NCBI GenBank assembly: GCA_002753505.1
Contig: PEAG01000005.1
Coordinates: 23,109-87,108, forward strand
DNA: 64,000 nt
DNA from: Magnetococcales bacterium HCHbin5
GTDB lineage: Bacteria > Pseudomonadota > Magnetococcia > Magnetococcales > Magnetaquicoccaceae
Direction of reading: 5' to 3'
In this document: positions 10,488 to 21,112 of the stretch, piece after piece
Numbering within the stretch: the stretch's first letter is position 1
How the letters are laid out: each line of letters starts with the position of its first letter
Translations under genes and position numbers: made by a program
Notes under the pieces: model-generated
Databases searched by the model: none
Seen by the model: only the letters and a program-made list of their open reading frames with translations
What the model was told of the DNA's origin: nothing

Positions 10488-11357
10488 TCAGGGTTTTTCT
10501 ACTGCTTTTTCCGCATGATAGGCACGGTAAATCGGCATCACCTCAGTGAGGGTTGCCTGGTTCTGGGCGATGCGGGTATCGTCACTCGGGTGGGTTGAAA
10601 AAAATTCCGGTGGGGCACCTTTCCCTTGGTGTGCTTCCGTCTTGAAGCGACTCCACAGCGCAACCGCCTTTTCCGGGTTGTACCCGGCCATCGCCATGAA
10701 ATACATACCCATCCGGTCGGCTTCCGACTCGTGCAAACGGCTGTAGGGGAGCAGTACGCCATAGGTGGCTGCGGCGCCGAAGCCGGCGGCCAGCAGTTTT
10801 GCTTTGGCCTGATCAGCCGCAGAGGCGTTGCGCGTAGCCGTTCCCGCAGCGGTTGCAGAGAGCGCGGCGGTAGCCGCCGAGAGCAACAGTTTCTGACTGC
10901 TGCGTTCGCCGCTGTGCTGGGCGATTGCGTGCGCCACTTCATGTCCCAATACGGCTGCCAACCCCTCTTCATCCCGGGTGATGGACAACATGCCGGTGTA
11001 TACCACGATTTTCCCTCCTGGCATGCAAAAAGCGTTGGCCGTTTTGTCATCATCCACCAGGGTATACTGCCAGTCATAACCGTTGAGCTGTTGGGATAAC
11101 TGGTTTGCAGCCATGTAGGTCTCGACTGCCTGTTGAATACGGCTGCCGACCCGGCGTACCATTTCCGCTTCCTTGCCACCATCGATCACATCGGCTGTTT
11201 GGAGAAATTTATCATAGGCCTGTGCCGAGGCGGCCATTGACTGGCTGGATGGTATCAACATCAGGCGGCTGCGTCCCGTCAAAGGCACACTCTGGCAGGC
11301 GATCAGCAACACGCTGCACAAACCCAGCACACACCCGGCAAGCCAATTTTTTTTCAT
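10488..11357 (-). CDS. M48 family metalloprotease, lipoprotein
   Basis: Lipobox-like LLIAC near N-terminus; HEVAHAIAQH zinc motif; ESEADRMG third-ligand motif. Confidence 0.92.
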   Translation of the reverse strand: MKKNWLAGCVLGLCSVLLIACQSVPLTGRSRLMLIPSSQSMAASAQAYDKFLQTADVIDGGKEAEMVRRVGSRIQQAVETYMAANQLSQQLNGYDWQYTLVDDDKTANAFCMPGGKIVVYTGMLSITRDEEGLAAVLGHEVAHAIAQHSGERSSQKLLLSAATAALSATAAGTATRNASAADQAKAKLLAAGFGAAATYGVLLPYSRLHESEADRMGMYFMAMAGYNPEKAVALWSRFKTEAHQGKGAPPEFFSTHPSDDTRIAQNQATLTEVMPIYRAYHAEKAVEKP

Positions 11358-11758
11358 GAACGTTTTCCCGTCGATGTCTCAATGAAGGGGCGTTATCTTT
11401 GTTGTCCGCCAATGTAACCGAGCCTGTTTTGCTTGTGCAAGGCAAAACAGAGATCTGTTGACATTCCTTCTGCATGGGGAGAGACTGCTCCTGCCGGGTA
11501 AAACGAAGCTGGGCTCTGCTGGCGAGCAGCCCAGCAGGGATAACTTGGTCGGGCTTTACCGAGCCAATGGATAAGATGAGGAGCGTAACTCCCCTCGTGT
11601 TTTTTTCGTTGGGTGGTAGACCCGTCACGCCTCAAAAAACGCAGTCCGGAACTCGTAGACGTCGGGGTGCCAGCGGGTGCTGGGAGTGTTTTGAAAGTGC
11701 TTGCACGCGACGGCTGTTTGTATTATTCGCGCTGAACCAGCGCACGGGAGGAAATGCA

Positions 11759-12901
11759 GTGGTAAAAAAAAAAGCGATGGATCAGTTTCGCATTAATCGA
11801 ATCGAGATAACAAATTTCAAGGCAATTGATAAAATTGAGATGGACTTCTTTCTGCCAAAGATGAAAGCTGACCCTGACATTTATGTTATGGGAAGCCGAA
11901 ATGGATTAGGCAAGACATCGATTCTTGAGGCATGCACTTTGCTTTCCCTCGCTGCTCATAGTGTCGAGAAGAGATGGAATGTTAGTAGGATACCAGAAAT
12001 TTCTATGAATCTATCGGAGTTGTTCATTAGATCGGGAGCGGAGACCGCTTCTGTTTCTGGTGAATTTTCATTAAATGAAAGCTCCATAACTGTTTCCGTG
12101 AATTTGTCAAAGGATGGAATCATAAAAATTGATGGAGATTCTGAGAAAATCAGGAAGATCTTGCCCGGGAACAGTTCTACAGAAGAGTTGGTCGAACGTT
12201 TTTTTATGTTGCAAGCTGGTTACAACATGGAGCCAGTTATTATGCAGCCTTGCCTGTATTTCCATAGCTATAGAAAAGTCCAAGAAGGCAATCCCGAACT
12301 GGGCATGATGGTAGAGTCAGACAGGATTCACAGGCGCATGATGATCCGAACACCTTATGGTAGGGTGGGTATTGCGCCGAACGGAAACATGTTTGTCAGC
12401 ACCTTTAAGTTACAGATTCTGCGTGCCATGATGGGCAAAGCTAATTTGTTTGAGCGTCTTGACAGCAAAAATGCTGATGAAACTCTTGATCGGCTTAATG
12501 GATTGATCGATAGGTATGCTGGAGGAAAAATTGCCAAGCTCCGCCCGTCTCCGGATAATACTGTTGATTTCCGAATTTCTCCCGTGGGTGGTGGGGAGTC
12601 GTTTGCCTTTGATGGGCTCAGTTCTGGTCAGAAAGAGATCATATCTACCCTTTTTCTGATTTGGTACTATACACGGCAGAAGCCATGTCTTATCTTGATC
12701 GACGAGCCGGAACTCCATCTGAATGCTGAATGGCATCGTGATTTTGTTCAACAAGTGTTTAAATTGGCACCAAACAACCAATATATTATCGCGACACATA
12801 GTGAGGATATTTTTAAATCAGTCAATGAGGATCGGCGTCTCTTTTTTGGATTGAGTAACAATGAACCATCACGTCGAAACGTGGTGGAGAATGTTCGATG
12901 A
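11759..12901 (+). CDS. AAA family ATPase (SMC/OLD-like ABC ATPase), candidate AriA-like defence ATPase
   Basis: Walker A GSRNGLGKTSILEA, signature LSSGQKEI, Walker B CLILIDEPELHLN, IIATHSEDIF. Proposed GTG start at 11759 has SD GGGAGG 7 nt upstream; ATG at 11777 is the alternative. Confidence 0.85.
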   Translation: MVKKKAMDQFRINRIEITNFKAIDKIEMDFFLPKMKADPDIYVMGSRNGLGKTSILEACTLLSLAAHSVEKRWNVSRIPEISMNLSELFIRSGAETASVSGEFSLNESSITVSVNLSKDGIIKIDGDSEKIRKILPGNSSTEELVERFFMLQAGYNMEPVIMQPCLYFHSYRKVQEGNPELGMMVESDRIHRRMMIRTPYGRVGIAPNGNMFVSTFKLQILRAMMGKANLFERLDSKNADETLDRLNGLIDRYAGGKIAKLRPSPDNTVDFRISPVGGGESFAFDGLSSGQKEIISTLFLIWYYTRQKPCLILIDEPELHLNAEWHRDFVQQVFKLAPNNQYIIATHSEDIFKSVNEDRRLFFGLSNNEPSRRNVVENVR

Positions 12902-13803
12902 TTTCCGTCCAAGTTGGAGGAACCCCGGATCTGGTCCGGCAGGGCCGTGCTCGCCACAAGTTGTTTGTTGAGGGTGGTGGTGGCGATGTTATCGATTTTG
13001 AATTTCTCAAGATCTTTCTCCCTATGATTGACATTGAGGTCATGGGGGCATCTTTTCACTTGAAAAGCGTTGCAACAGCCCTCCATCCCTACCACCCGGA
13101 TTACTATTTTCTAATTGATCGCGATCATCATGACGATCAGACAGTCAATAATTCTTGGCAGAAATTTCCTGATCCCGATACATCAAATTTATTGATCTGG
13201 AAAAAGAAGGAAATTGAAAATTATTTTTTGGACATTGACTACCTCCAGAGGTCAAACTGGATAAAGAGTACGTATAAAGGGAGCGAAGGAAGAAAGAAAC
13301 TTGAAGCAAAGATTCAGAAGATTGCTACTGATCGTATATATATGGAGGTTGCCAATAGTGTTATATTGACAATTCGCGAAGAACAAAAAAGGACATGGAT
13401 CGAAATTTTCTCGAATCCATCCCAATTTACAAGTATTGAAACCTCAATTAACATGCTTCTTGGCAGAAATGAATTCCAGGAACGAGCCGAGGTTGTAGCT
13501 GATTCCGTTCACGGGGATAATATCAGGAGGATGTTCAACAAAACGTTTGATGAAATGTCCGGTGGGTCGATACCGCTTGACTTGAATCGAGGAACTTGGC
13601 TGGCTCGCATGAGCGGAAAGGAAATACTGACTCAAATTGTCAGTAATTGTTTCCAGGTGAGGGGGCGTGATGGTAAACCTGTTCAAGGTGGTACACAGTA
13701 TATCGAGGTGATTAAAGATCTCGCAAGACAGGAACTGCAGAACCAACCTTATGATTTTAAAGAGTTATACGGGCTTATCGACAGCCGGACAAGAGGCCCG
13801 TGA
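12898..13803 (+). CDS. DUF4435/TOPRIM-like protein, candidate AriB-like defence effector
   Basis: HKLFVEGGGGDVIDFEF, YYFLIDRDHHDD (DxD-like) and LIWKKKEIENYFLD fit the DUF4435/TOPRIM pattern; ATGA overlap with the upstream ATPase gene. Confidence 0.7.
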   Translation: MISVQVGGTPDLVRQGRARHKLFVEGGGGDVIDFEFLKIFLPMIDIEVMGASFHLKSVATALHPYHPDYYFLIDRDHHDDQTVNNSWQKFPDPDTSNLLIWKKKEIENYFLDIDYLQRSNWIKSTYKGSEGRKKLEAKIQKIATDRIYMEVANSVILTIREEQKRTWIEIFSNPSQFTSIETSINMLLGRNEFQERAEVVADSVHGDNIRRMFNKTFDEMSGGSIPLDLNRGTWLARMSGKEILTQIVSNCFQVRGRDGKPVQGGTQYIEVIKDLARQELQNQPYDFKELYGLIDSRTRGP

Positions 13804-14070
13804 CCGGGAATGAGTGTTGTGTTGTTTTGCTGTCTTGCGGATTACAGAGGTTCTTTTCTCCTGGGGGATGCTCCTCTTCCAGGCAACCGGGGGCAAGGCG
13901 GTCGCGGCCATGCCGTGCCGCGCGTCCGTTTCACGGTCCCACTCCAGCCGTTTGCGTTCGCAAAAATCAAACAGATGCCCTGCCGTTTTGCCGTTGTCTT
14001 TTTCCCAAAAGGGCATTATCTTCCTCGTTGTGCCCTGATGTGCCCCACTGTATACGGATTGTACAAACCC

Positions 14071-14358
14071 ATGTCCATTGATGCCCAGACTGTCAAACAT
14101 GTCGCCACCCTTGCCCGCCTGCAGGCCTCTCCTACCGAGGTGGAGGCCTATGCCGAGCAGCTTTCCCGCATTCTGACCTTGATGGAAACATTGAACAGCT
14201 TGCCAACAGAGGGCGTGATGCCCATGTCCCACGCGGTGGATATTCCCATTCCTGAACGTGATGATGTGGTCTGCCATACCGATCAGCGCGAGGCTCTCCT
14301 TGCCTGTGCGGCCGATACCGATCAGGGCCACTTTCGCGTCCCGAAAATTATTGAGTAG
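14071..14358 (+). CDS. gatC: Asp-tRNA(Asn)/Glu-tRNA(Gln) amidotransferase subunit GatC
   Basis: [17 protein letters not shown]....[19 protein letters not shown]; upstream of gatA. Confidence 0.93.
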   Translation: MSIDAQTVKHVATLARLQASPTEVEAYAEQLSRILTLMETLNSLPTEGVMPMSHAVDIPIPERDDVVCHTDQREALLACAADTDQGHFRVPKIIE

Positions 14359-14372
14359 GAGTCTCTACCCCC

Positions 14373-15827
14373 GTGGATCTCTCCCACATATCCCTGACAG
14401 ACGCAGCCGAACTGCTGCGCAGCCGATCGCTCTCAGCCGTGGAACTGACGCGCCATTTCCTGAACCGGATCGAGACAACCGATCCCACCCTGAACGCCTT
14501 TATCACCGTGGATGCAGCCGGTGCCCTGGCCGCCGCCGAGGCTGCCGACTTGCGTTTGGCTCAGGGGCAGGCTACGCCTCTTACCGGCATTCCCCTGGCC
14601 ATCAAGGATCTGTTCTGCACCCAGGGCCTGCGGACCACCTGTGCCTCAAAAATGCTCCAACACTTTGTCCCCCCCTACGAATCAACGGTGACCCGTCGAT
14701 TGAAAGCGGCCGGTGCGGTGGTGTTGGGCAAGACCAATATGGATGAGTTTGCCATGGGCTCCTCCAACGAAACCTCTTTTTTTGGCCCGGTACGCAACCC
14801 GTGGGACCATGACCGTACCCCTGGCGGCTCTTCCGGGGGGTCGGCTGCCGCCACCGCTGCCGGTCTCTGTCTTGCCGCCATCGGTACCGATACCGGCGGC
14901 TCGATCCGCCAACCGGCCGCCCTCACCGGCACCACCGGTCTGAAGCCAACCTATGGACGGGTCTCCCGCTATGGCATGATCGCCTTTGCCTCTTCGCTGG
15001 ATCAGGCCGGCCCCATGACCCGCAGCGTCGCCGATGCAGCCACTCTCCTGCAAGCCATGGCCGGCCACGATCCGCTGGACTCCACCAGCATCGACGCCCC
15101 GGTACCCGACTACCAGAGCGGGCTTACCACCTCCATGCGTGGGATGCGTATCGGTATTCCGGCCGAATATTTTGCCGACGGACTGGCCGATTCGGTCCGA
15201 CGCGGGGTTGAGCAGGCCATGGAGACCTTTCGATCCCTGGGTGCCCAGTGCCTCTCCCTCTCTCTACCCTCTACGGCCTACGCCATTCCCACCTATTACA
15301 TCATCGCTCCGGCAGAGGCCTCTTCCAATCTGGCCCGTTATGATGGCATCCGGTTCGGCCATCGCTGTGCGGATCCGCAGGATTTACAGGAGATGTATGC
15401 CCGCAGCCGCTCCGAAGGGTTTGGCGCAGAGGTCAAACGGCGCATCATGCTCGGTACCTATGTCCTCTCCTCCGGTTATTATGATGCCTATTATCGAAAG
15501 GCACAGAAGGTGCGGCGGCTGATTGCCGACGATTTTCAATCCGCGTTCACCCAGGTGGATCTGCTGCTGACGCCGACCACACCGGAGACGGCGTTTCGGA
15601 TTGGTGAAAAAAACAGCGACCCCGTGCAAATGTACCTGTCCGACATTTTTACCATCAATGTCAATCTGGCGGGTTTGCCGGGCCTTTCGCTCCCCTGCGG
15701 GTTTGATGAGAACAACCTGCCTGTCGGTGTGCAACTGATTGGCCGTCCCCTGCAAGAGGCTACCCTGCTGGCCGCCGGACACGCTTTTCAACAGGTCACC
15801 GATTGGCATCTGCGGAGGCCGTCATGA
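14373..15827 (+). CDS. gatA: Asp-tRNA(Asn)/Glu-tRNA(Gln) amidotransferase subunit GatA
   Basis: [33 protein letters not shown] amidase signature; GTG start. Confidence 0.97.
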   Translation: MDLSHISLTDAAELLRSRSLSAVELTRHFLNRIETTDPTLNAFITVDAAGALAAAEAADLRLAQGQATPLTGIPLAIKDLFCTQGLRTTCASKMLQHFVPPYESTVTRRLKAAGAVVLGKTNMDEFAMGSSNETSFFGPVRNPWDHDRTPGGSSGGSAAATAAGLCLAAIGTDTGGSIRQPAALTGTTGLKPTYGRVSRYGMIAFASSLDQAGPMTRSVADAATLLQAMAGHDPLDSTSIDAPVPDYQSGLTTSMRGMRIGIPAEYFADGLADSVRRGVEQAMETFRSLGAQCLSLSLPSTAYAIPTYYIIAPAEASSNLARYDGIRFGHRCADPQDLQEMYARSRSEGFGAEVKRRIMLGTYVLSSGYYDAYYRKAQKVRRLIADDFQSAFTQVDLLLTPTTPETAFRIGEKNSDPVQMYLSDIFTINVNLAGLPGLSLPCGFDENNLPVGVQLIGRPLQEATLLAAGHAFQQVTDWHLRRPS

Positions 15828-17314
15828 GCCAGGATATGTCATCCTTTGCGGGCACGGACCGCTATGAGATTGTGGTCGGTTTGGAAGTTCATGCCCAGAT
15901 GCGGACCCAATCCAAAATATTTTGTGGCTGTCCCACCCGGTTTGGTGCGGCGGCCAACACCCAGATCTGCCCTGTGTGTGCCGCCTTTCCCGGTGTGCTG
16001 CCGGTACTCAACCGGGAGGTGGTCAACATGGCGATCAAAACCGGCTTGGCCATTCATGGCCAGGTGCGGCTGTTGAGCGAGTTTTCCCGCAAAAACTATT
16101 TTTACCCTGATCTGCCCGCCGGCTATCAGATCAGCCAATATGAGCTGCCTATCGTGGAGCATGGCCATCTGCTGATCACGCCGACAGCCGATCTGCCGCC
16201 AAAACGCATCGGTATCACCCGCATCCATATTGAGGTGGACGCGGGCAAAAGCATGCATGAGGGGATTCAGGGGGCCTCCTGGGTGGATTTGAACCGCACG
16301 GGAACCCCTCTGATGGAGATCGTCTCTGAGCCGGACCTGCGTTCCGCGCTCGAAGCCGGGGAATATCTGAAAAAATTGCGTGCCATTGTGCGCTATTTGG
16401 GGGTGTGTGACGGCAACATGGAGGAGGGCTCTTTTCGCTGCGATGCCAATGTGTCGGTCCGGCTGCGGGGAGAGAGCCGCTTGGGTACCCGGTGTGAGCT
16501 GAAAAATTTAAACTCCATTCGCAACGTGATGCGGGCCATCGACTATGAGGCGGTCCGGCAGATCGACCTGATAGAGAGTGGCGAGCGGGTGATACAGGAG
16601 AGCCGGTTGTGGAACGCCGATCTGAACAGCAGTCGTTCCATGCGCGGCAAGGAGGATGCGCATGACTATCGCTATTTCCCGGAGCCCGACCTGCCGCCGC
16701 TGCGTATTTCAGCAGCGCGTATCGAGTCGGTGGCGGCCTCCATGCCGGAGTTGCCGGATGCCAAGGCGACCCGCTTGCAGACGGAGTATCAGCTTTCGGA
16801 GTATGATGCGGGGGTTTTGACCGCCAGCCAGGCGTTGGCAGACTATTTCGAGGCGGTGGCCCGGTATACGGCTGAATTGGGCCATCCCAACCCCAAGATG
16901 GCGGCCAATTGGGTGATCGGCGAGTTGGGCGGTCGTCTCAACAAGGATAACCTGGAGATTCAGCAATCCCCCATTTCGGTTCAGCAGTTGGGCAAACTGG
17001 TGGCCATGATTCAGCAGGGGGTTATTTCAGGAAAAATTGCCAAAGAAATTTTTGAAACCCTCTTTACGGACGGGGGAGATCCTCAACACATTGTGGAACA
17101 AAAAGGACTCCAACAGGTTACGGACAGTGCCGCCATTGAGGAGGCTGTCGAGCAGGTTTTGGCCACTTATCCAGAGGATGTTGCCCAATATCGGGCTGGC
17201 AAGGGCAAGGTACTTGGCTTTTTGGTGGGCCAGATCATGAAAGCCACCCAGGGCAAGGCCAATCCGGCGTTGGTCAATCAGCTGTTGCGGGCCAAGTTGG
17301 ACAAGCGGTTATGA
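15824..17314 (+). CDS. gatB: Asp-tRNA(Asn)/Glu-tRNA(Gln) amidotransferase subunit GatB
   Basis: [53 protein letters not shown] overlap with gatA. Confidence 0.97.
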   Translation: MSQDMSSFAGTDRYEIVVGLEVHAQMRTQSKIFCGCPTRFGAAANTQICPVCAAFPGVLPVLNREVVNMAIKTGLAIHGQVRLLSEFSRKNYFYPDLPAGYQISQYELPIVEHGHLLITPTADLPPKRIGITRIHIEVDAGKSMHEGIQGASWVDLNRTGTPLMEIVSEPDLRSALEAGEYLKKLRAIVRYLGVCDGNMEEGSFRCDANVSVRLRGESRLGTRCELKNLNSIRNVMRAIDYEAVRQIDLIESGERVIQESRLWNADLNSSRSMRGKEDAHDYRYFPEPDLPPLRISAARIESVAASMPELPDAKATRLQTEYQLSEYDAGVLTASQALADYFEAVARYTAELGHPNPKMAANWVIGELGGRLNKDNLEIQQSPISVQQLGKLVAMIQQGVISGKIAKEIFETLFTDGGDPQHIVEQKGLQQVTDSAAIEEAVEQVLATYPEDVAQYRAGKGKVLGFLVGQIMKATQGKANPALVNQLLRAKLDKRL

Positions 17315-17350
17315 TGCGGTATTGTGATCCCGTTGGTACACGAAAATGCG

Positions 17351-20017
17351 ATGACAAAAGATAAGCGAACCCTGCGCATTATCTATCTTCTTGCTGCGAT
17401 TATGCTGCTGGCTCTGTTGGGGGCCGCCGTGTTTGTACACTGGATCGTGGATGTGGAGTACCTGCGCCCCAAGGTGGTCGAGACCTTGACCAGGATTACT
17501 GGCCATCCCGTGACGCTGGACGAAGTATCCCTTGCGCCTACAGAAGGCTTTTTCAAGCTTGAGTTGCATAATCTCCAGATCCGGGCCCTCTCCACGACAG
17601 AACCTCCCATACTCATCGCCAAAAAGGTGCAAGTCGGGATCACCCCCGCCTTCTTTTTTGCCGATCGGGATGATGCCCGGTTGGAGATCTCTTCCCTGAC
17701 CTTTACCAACCCCCAAATCAACATTGTCGAGCGCGGTGATCTTTGGCTGGCCCGTCTGATCCAGGAGACGGTGGAGGAGGGGGACCAGCGCATGAAACAG
17801 CAGTTGGGCTGGGGGCTGACCAATCTGGCGATTGATACCATCAACATCCAAAATGGCATTATTACCCTGTTGGATTGGGAACATGCCATTGGTCGCACGC
17901 TGGTTTTGGATCGCATTCATGCCAGCATTCGCTCTTTTTCCGTCGATCATGCCTCGCCGGCTTCCCTTTCGGCCCGGTTTCAATCGGTTCCTTTTACCCT
18001 GACAGGGCAGGTGGGTCCATTGCCGGCCTCGCTGGATTTGACCGCCATGCCGGTGCTGCTCAATCTGGAGGCCAAGTCGACCAGCCTGCTGCAATTTGTT
18101 GACTTTTTTGCCAATCTTTCCAATTTGTTCATCGCCCACGCCCAGGCGATTCAATTGCCCAAGGATTTGGATATTCAGGGGGCGCGGGGCTATTTTTCCA
18201 CCCTGTTGAATGGCACGTTGGGAAAAGGGTTGCAGACCCGCTCCCGGTTGGAGTTGGATAAATTGACTCTGACAACCCGTCCGGACAAAGTGACCGGGCA
18301 GGTTTTCCCTTCTCGCAGCCTTCCTCCTCCGGATCCCTGGGATCAACCGGACGTTGTGCAAAAGGTTGCGCAAAAACAGGCTGGCATTCCCGGCGACTTG
18401 GCCATTCGACAAAAATCGGTTTTTAAAATTGAGGATGGGCATCCCATTCTGAACCTGGAAGAGTGCTATTTTTATGTGGATGGCAAACCCATCCTGGACA
18501 TAAAAGGCTCGTTGCAGGGGATGGGACAAAATGCAACCAGGGACAATCTGGTCGACCTGACCGTTACGACGCTGAACAGTTTTGATTTTAAACGGTTGCC
18601 TGATCCGTTCATGCCCTATTTTGCGGGTGAGATGCCACAGGGTATGGTTCAGATTCAGGGGAGATGGCCGGAATATCTGCAATGGAATGCCCATCTGGAA
18701 TTTTCACAGACAGAACTTGTTTTTCCATCGTCACCATTGTCCGTGCCTGCTGTTGAGAGGTCGGTGGCCCGTCGTGCATGGGGAAAAGGGTCGGGAGCGC
18801 ACCCGTTCCTCTCTCTGTTTCATACGCTGGGTATTGCAAAACAGGTGGGTGTTCCGCTTGTTTTGGACATGGAGATGGTGCGCGATCAGGAAGGGGACAA
18901 GGAGGAGGAGTGGGTATTGAAAGAGTTGGTACTCAGCCGACCGGCTGTACCGTTATCAGAAACGCCGGAATATCGCATCCGTTTCTCGGGTATGTTGCAA
19001 CCAGACACCCGACTGGAGATCTCTGGAAAGTGGGAACTGTCGCTGTTGAAGGAGTATCTGGCCAGGGCGGTCCCGTGGAACATTTCCGGTATTGCCAATA
19101 TGGAGGGCGTGGTTGTTGTGGATGCTCAGGATGCAACGCCACTGAACATGGGGCGCACCATTCGCAGCCTGGATGGTCAACTGCGGGTGGAGTCGGGTCG
19201 ATTGGCAGGGATCGATTTTCAGGATTTTTCTGCCCTCATCAAGCAGGAGAAGGATATTTTGCGCTTGTCCGAGATGGAGTTCAATACCGGTTTGGGGCGT
19301 CTGGACGGGCTGATGCGGGTGGATTTTTCTTCTCACCAACCGGTTTATCAGGTTTTGTTTGCCTTTGCCGGGATTGCGTTGGAAAAATTGTCAGAGGCAT
19401 CCCAGAGCGGTTTTGTCGGCCTTTCGCCCACCCGGCAGGCGGGCAAAAGGGCCTCATCCGGCAACGTTGTGCCTCCCGTGGCGGTTGCCAAGCCGGCGGT
19501 TCCTTCTTATCCGCAGGTGGAGGGGATTGCCTTTGGTCAGGGTGAACTCAGGGGGCAGTTGGATGAAAACTGGCTGGCGGAGGAGCCTTTTTCCGGTTCC
19601 ATTCATTTGGAGGTTGAACCGGGTCGAATGTTGGGTGTGGATGGGGAGCTTTTTTTGCGGCAGCCTGTCACTCCGCAGGTGATTTTTGGACAGGAAAAAA
19701 TGCTGCTCCAGGAGGAGGAGTTGGGACAGGAAAAAAAAGCTGTCCGGGAGAGCGGTTTGTCGCGGAAAGCCTTTCACTGGGACCATCTGGAGACCGATCT
19801 GGTGTGGAGCAACTCCACTTTGTATTTTGATAACCTGCGCATAAAATCCGCCGGTTTGCAGCTTTCCGGCATCGGTGAGTGGCAACCTTCCGGCCAGCAG
19901 CATTTTGAGTTGACGATTCAGTCACCCTTGAAAGAGCCGGGAACTCTTTTTTTCGCCTGGTTGGAAGGTGATGCCAAACAAATTTTGTATCGGCCCAAAA
20001 AAGGGTGGGCGGAGTAG
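17351..20017 (+). CDS. AsmA-like (DUF748/AsmA family) inner-membrane anchored protein
   Basis: N-terminal TM helix followed by HPVTLDEVSLAPTEGFFKLELHNLQI; very long beta-rich repetitive periplasmic region. Confidence 0.65.
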   Translation: MTKDKRTLRIIYLLAAIMLLALLGAAVFVHWIVDVEYLRPKVVETLTRITGHPVTLDEVSLAPTEGFFKLELHNLQIRALSTTEPPILIAKKVQVGITPAFFFADRDDARLEISSLTFTNPQINIVERGDLWLARLIQETVEEGDQRMKQQLGWGLTNLAIDTINIQNGIITLLDWEHAIGRTLVLDRIHASIRSFSVDHASPASLSARFQSVPFTLTGQVGPLPASLDLTAMPVLLNLEAKSTSLLQFVDFFANLSNLFIAHAQAIQLPKDLDIQGARGYFSTLLNGTLGKGLQTRSRLELDKLTLTTRPDKVTGQVFPSRSLPPPDPWDQPDVVQKVAQKQAGIPGDLAIRQKSVFKIEDGHPILNLEECYFYVDGKPILDIKGSLQGMGQNATRDNLVDLTVTTLNSFDFKRLPDPFMPYFAGEMPQGMVQIQGRWPEYLQWNAHLEFSQTELVFPSSPLSVPAVERSVARRAWGKGSGAHPFLSLFHTLGIAKQVGVPLVLDMEMVRDQEGDKEEEWVLKELVLSRPAVPLSETPEYRIRFSGMLQPDTRLEISGKWELSLLKEYLARAVPWNISGIANMEGVVVVDAQDATPLNMGRTIRSLDGQLRVESGRLAGIDFQDFSALIKQEKDILRLSEMEFNTGLGRLDGLMRVDFSSHQPVYQVLFAFAGIALEKLSEASQSGFVGLSPTRQAGKRASSGNVVPPVAVAKPAVPSYPQVEGIAFGQGELRGQLDENWLAEEPFSGSIHLEVEPGRMLGVDGELFLRQPVTPQVIFGQEKMLLQEEELGQEKKAVRESGLSRKAFHWDHLETDLVWSNSTLYFDNLRIKSAGLQLSGIGEWQPSGQQHFELTIQSPLKEPGTLFFAWLEGDAKQILYRPKKGWAE

Positions 20018-20152
20018 TGGTCCAATCGGGCCGGTTTGAGCGGTTGGCAATGATGGCCTGTTTTTATGCCCAGAAAACAAACTTAAATCGTAAAACAATC
20101 CACAAAGCATGCCCTGCAACGGGCGGGGTCGATGCGCCGGGGAGAAGAGGGG

Positions 20153-20767
20153 ATGGATAATCGCACGCGCTGTGGCTGGGCCAGTTCAGGCAAGGAGTAT
20201 TATACGGCCTATCACGATGAAGAGTGGGGGGTGCCGGTGCATGAGGATCAGCGGCATTTTGAATTTTTGCTGTTGGAGGGGGCCCAGGCGGGTTTGAGTT
20301 GGGATACCATTTTGCGCAAACGGGAGGGGTACCGTCAGGCGTTTGATCGATTTGACCCCGTGCGGGTTGCGGCATATGGGCCGGAAAAGATTGCGGAGCT
20401 TTGTCAGAATGCGGCCATTGTGCGCAATCGGTTAAAAATTGCGAGTGCGGTTCGCAATGCGCGGGTTTTTTTGGCCATTCAGGAGGCTTTTGGCAGCTTT
20501 GATGCTTATGTCTGGTCGTTTGTGGGAGGCCAGCCACGCATCAACGCCTGGAAAACGTTGTCGGAGATTCCTGTCACCACCCGGGAAAGCGATGCGTTAT
20601 CGAAAGATTTGCAAAGACGTGGGATGAAATTTGTCGGCAGTACCATCCTGTATGCCCATATGCAGGCCACTGGTCTGGTCATGGATCACACGGTAGACTG
20701 TTTCCGCTATCAGGCCCTGAGCCGCGGGGAGGATGGTGTTGGCGGTGTGGGTCGTGACTGCCAATGA
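20153..20767 (+). CDS. tag: DNA-3-methyladenine glycosylase I
   Basis: RCGWA....YHDEEWGVPVHEDQRHFEFLLLEGAQAGLSW, KFVGSTILYAHMQATGLVMDH. Confidence 0.95.
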   Translation: MDNRTRCGWASSGKEYYTAYHDEEWGVPVHEDQRHFEFLLLEGAQAGLSWDTILRKREGYRQAFDRFDPVRVAAYGPEKIAELCQNAAIVRNRLKIASAVRNARVFLAIQEAFGSFDAYVWSFVGGQPRINAWKTLSEIPVTTRESDALSKDLQRRGMKFVGSTILYAHMQATGLVMDHTVDCFRYQALSRGEDGVGGVGRDCQ

Positions 20768-20797
20768 TCAGCTGCGGCAGTTGATCACTCCTTCGGG

Positions 20798-21100
20798 ATG
20801 TACTGTCTGTGCAACGAAGATTTTGAATTCTCGGCGCGTAACCTGAAATATATGCGCGCCTTTGCCGATGCTTGGCCAGAATCTGAATTTGTGCAGCAGG
20901 CTGCTGCACAACTGCTGTGGTTCCACCTGTGTACCCTGATCGACAAGCTGAAAACCCGCGAGGAGCGGGAGTGGTATCTGGCCAAGGCCGTCAAGCACAA
21001 CTGGTCGCGCAATATTCTGGTGATGCAAATCGAAGTCAATGCACGCGGGCGATCTGGTCAGGCTGTGAACCAAAATCCGGCGCAATCTGCACAAGTTATT
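20798..21100 (+). pseudogene. decayed fragment of YhcG/DUF1016 family PD-(D/E)XK nuclease-like protein
   Basis: FSARNLKYMRAFADAWPESEFVQQAAAQLLWFHLCTLIDKLKTREEREWYLAKAVKHNWSRNILVMQIE matches the internal region of YhcG/DUF1016 proteins; N- and C-terminal parts are missing. Confidence 0.8.
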
Positions 21101-21112
21101 CTTGCTTGGCTT

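Noticed and set aside
11474-11758. Upstream N-terminal extension of the AAA ATPase ORF
   Set aside because: No homology-like content, and a good SD sits just before GTG 11759; the extension is probably non-coding.
13765-14331. 188 aa minus-strand ORF over gatC
   Set aside because: Antisense to gatC and the downstream end of the defence-like operon; no domain.
17309-18694. 461 aa minus-strand ORF
   Set aside because: Antisense to the AsmA-like gene, no recognisable domain, composition typical of antisense frames.
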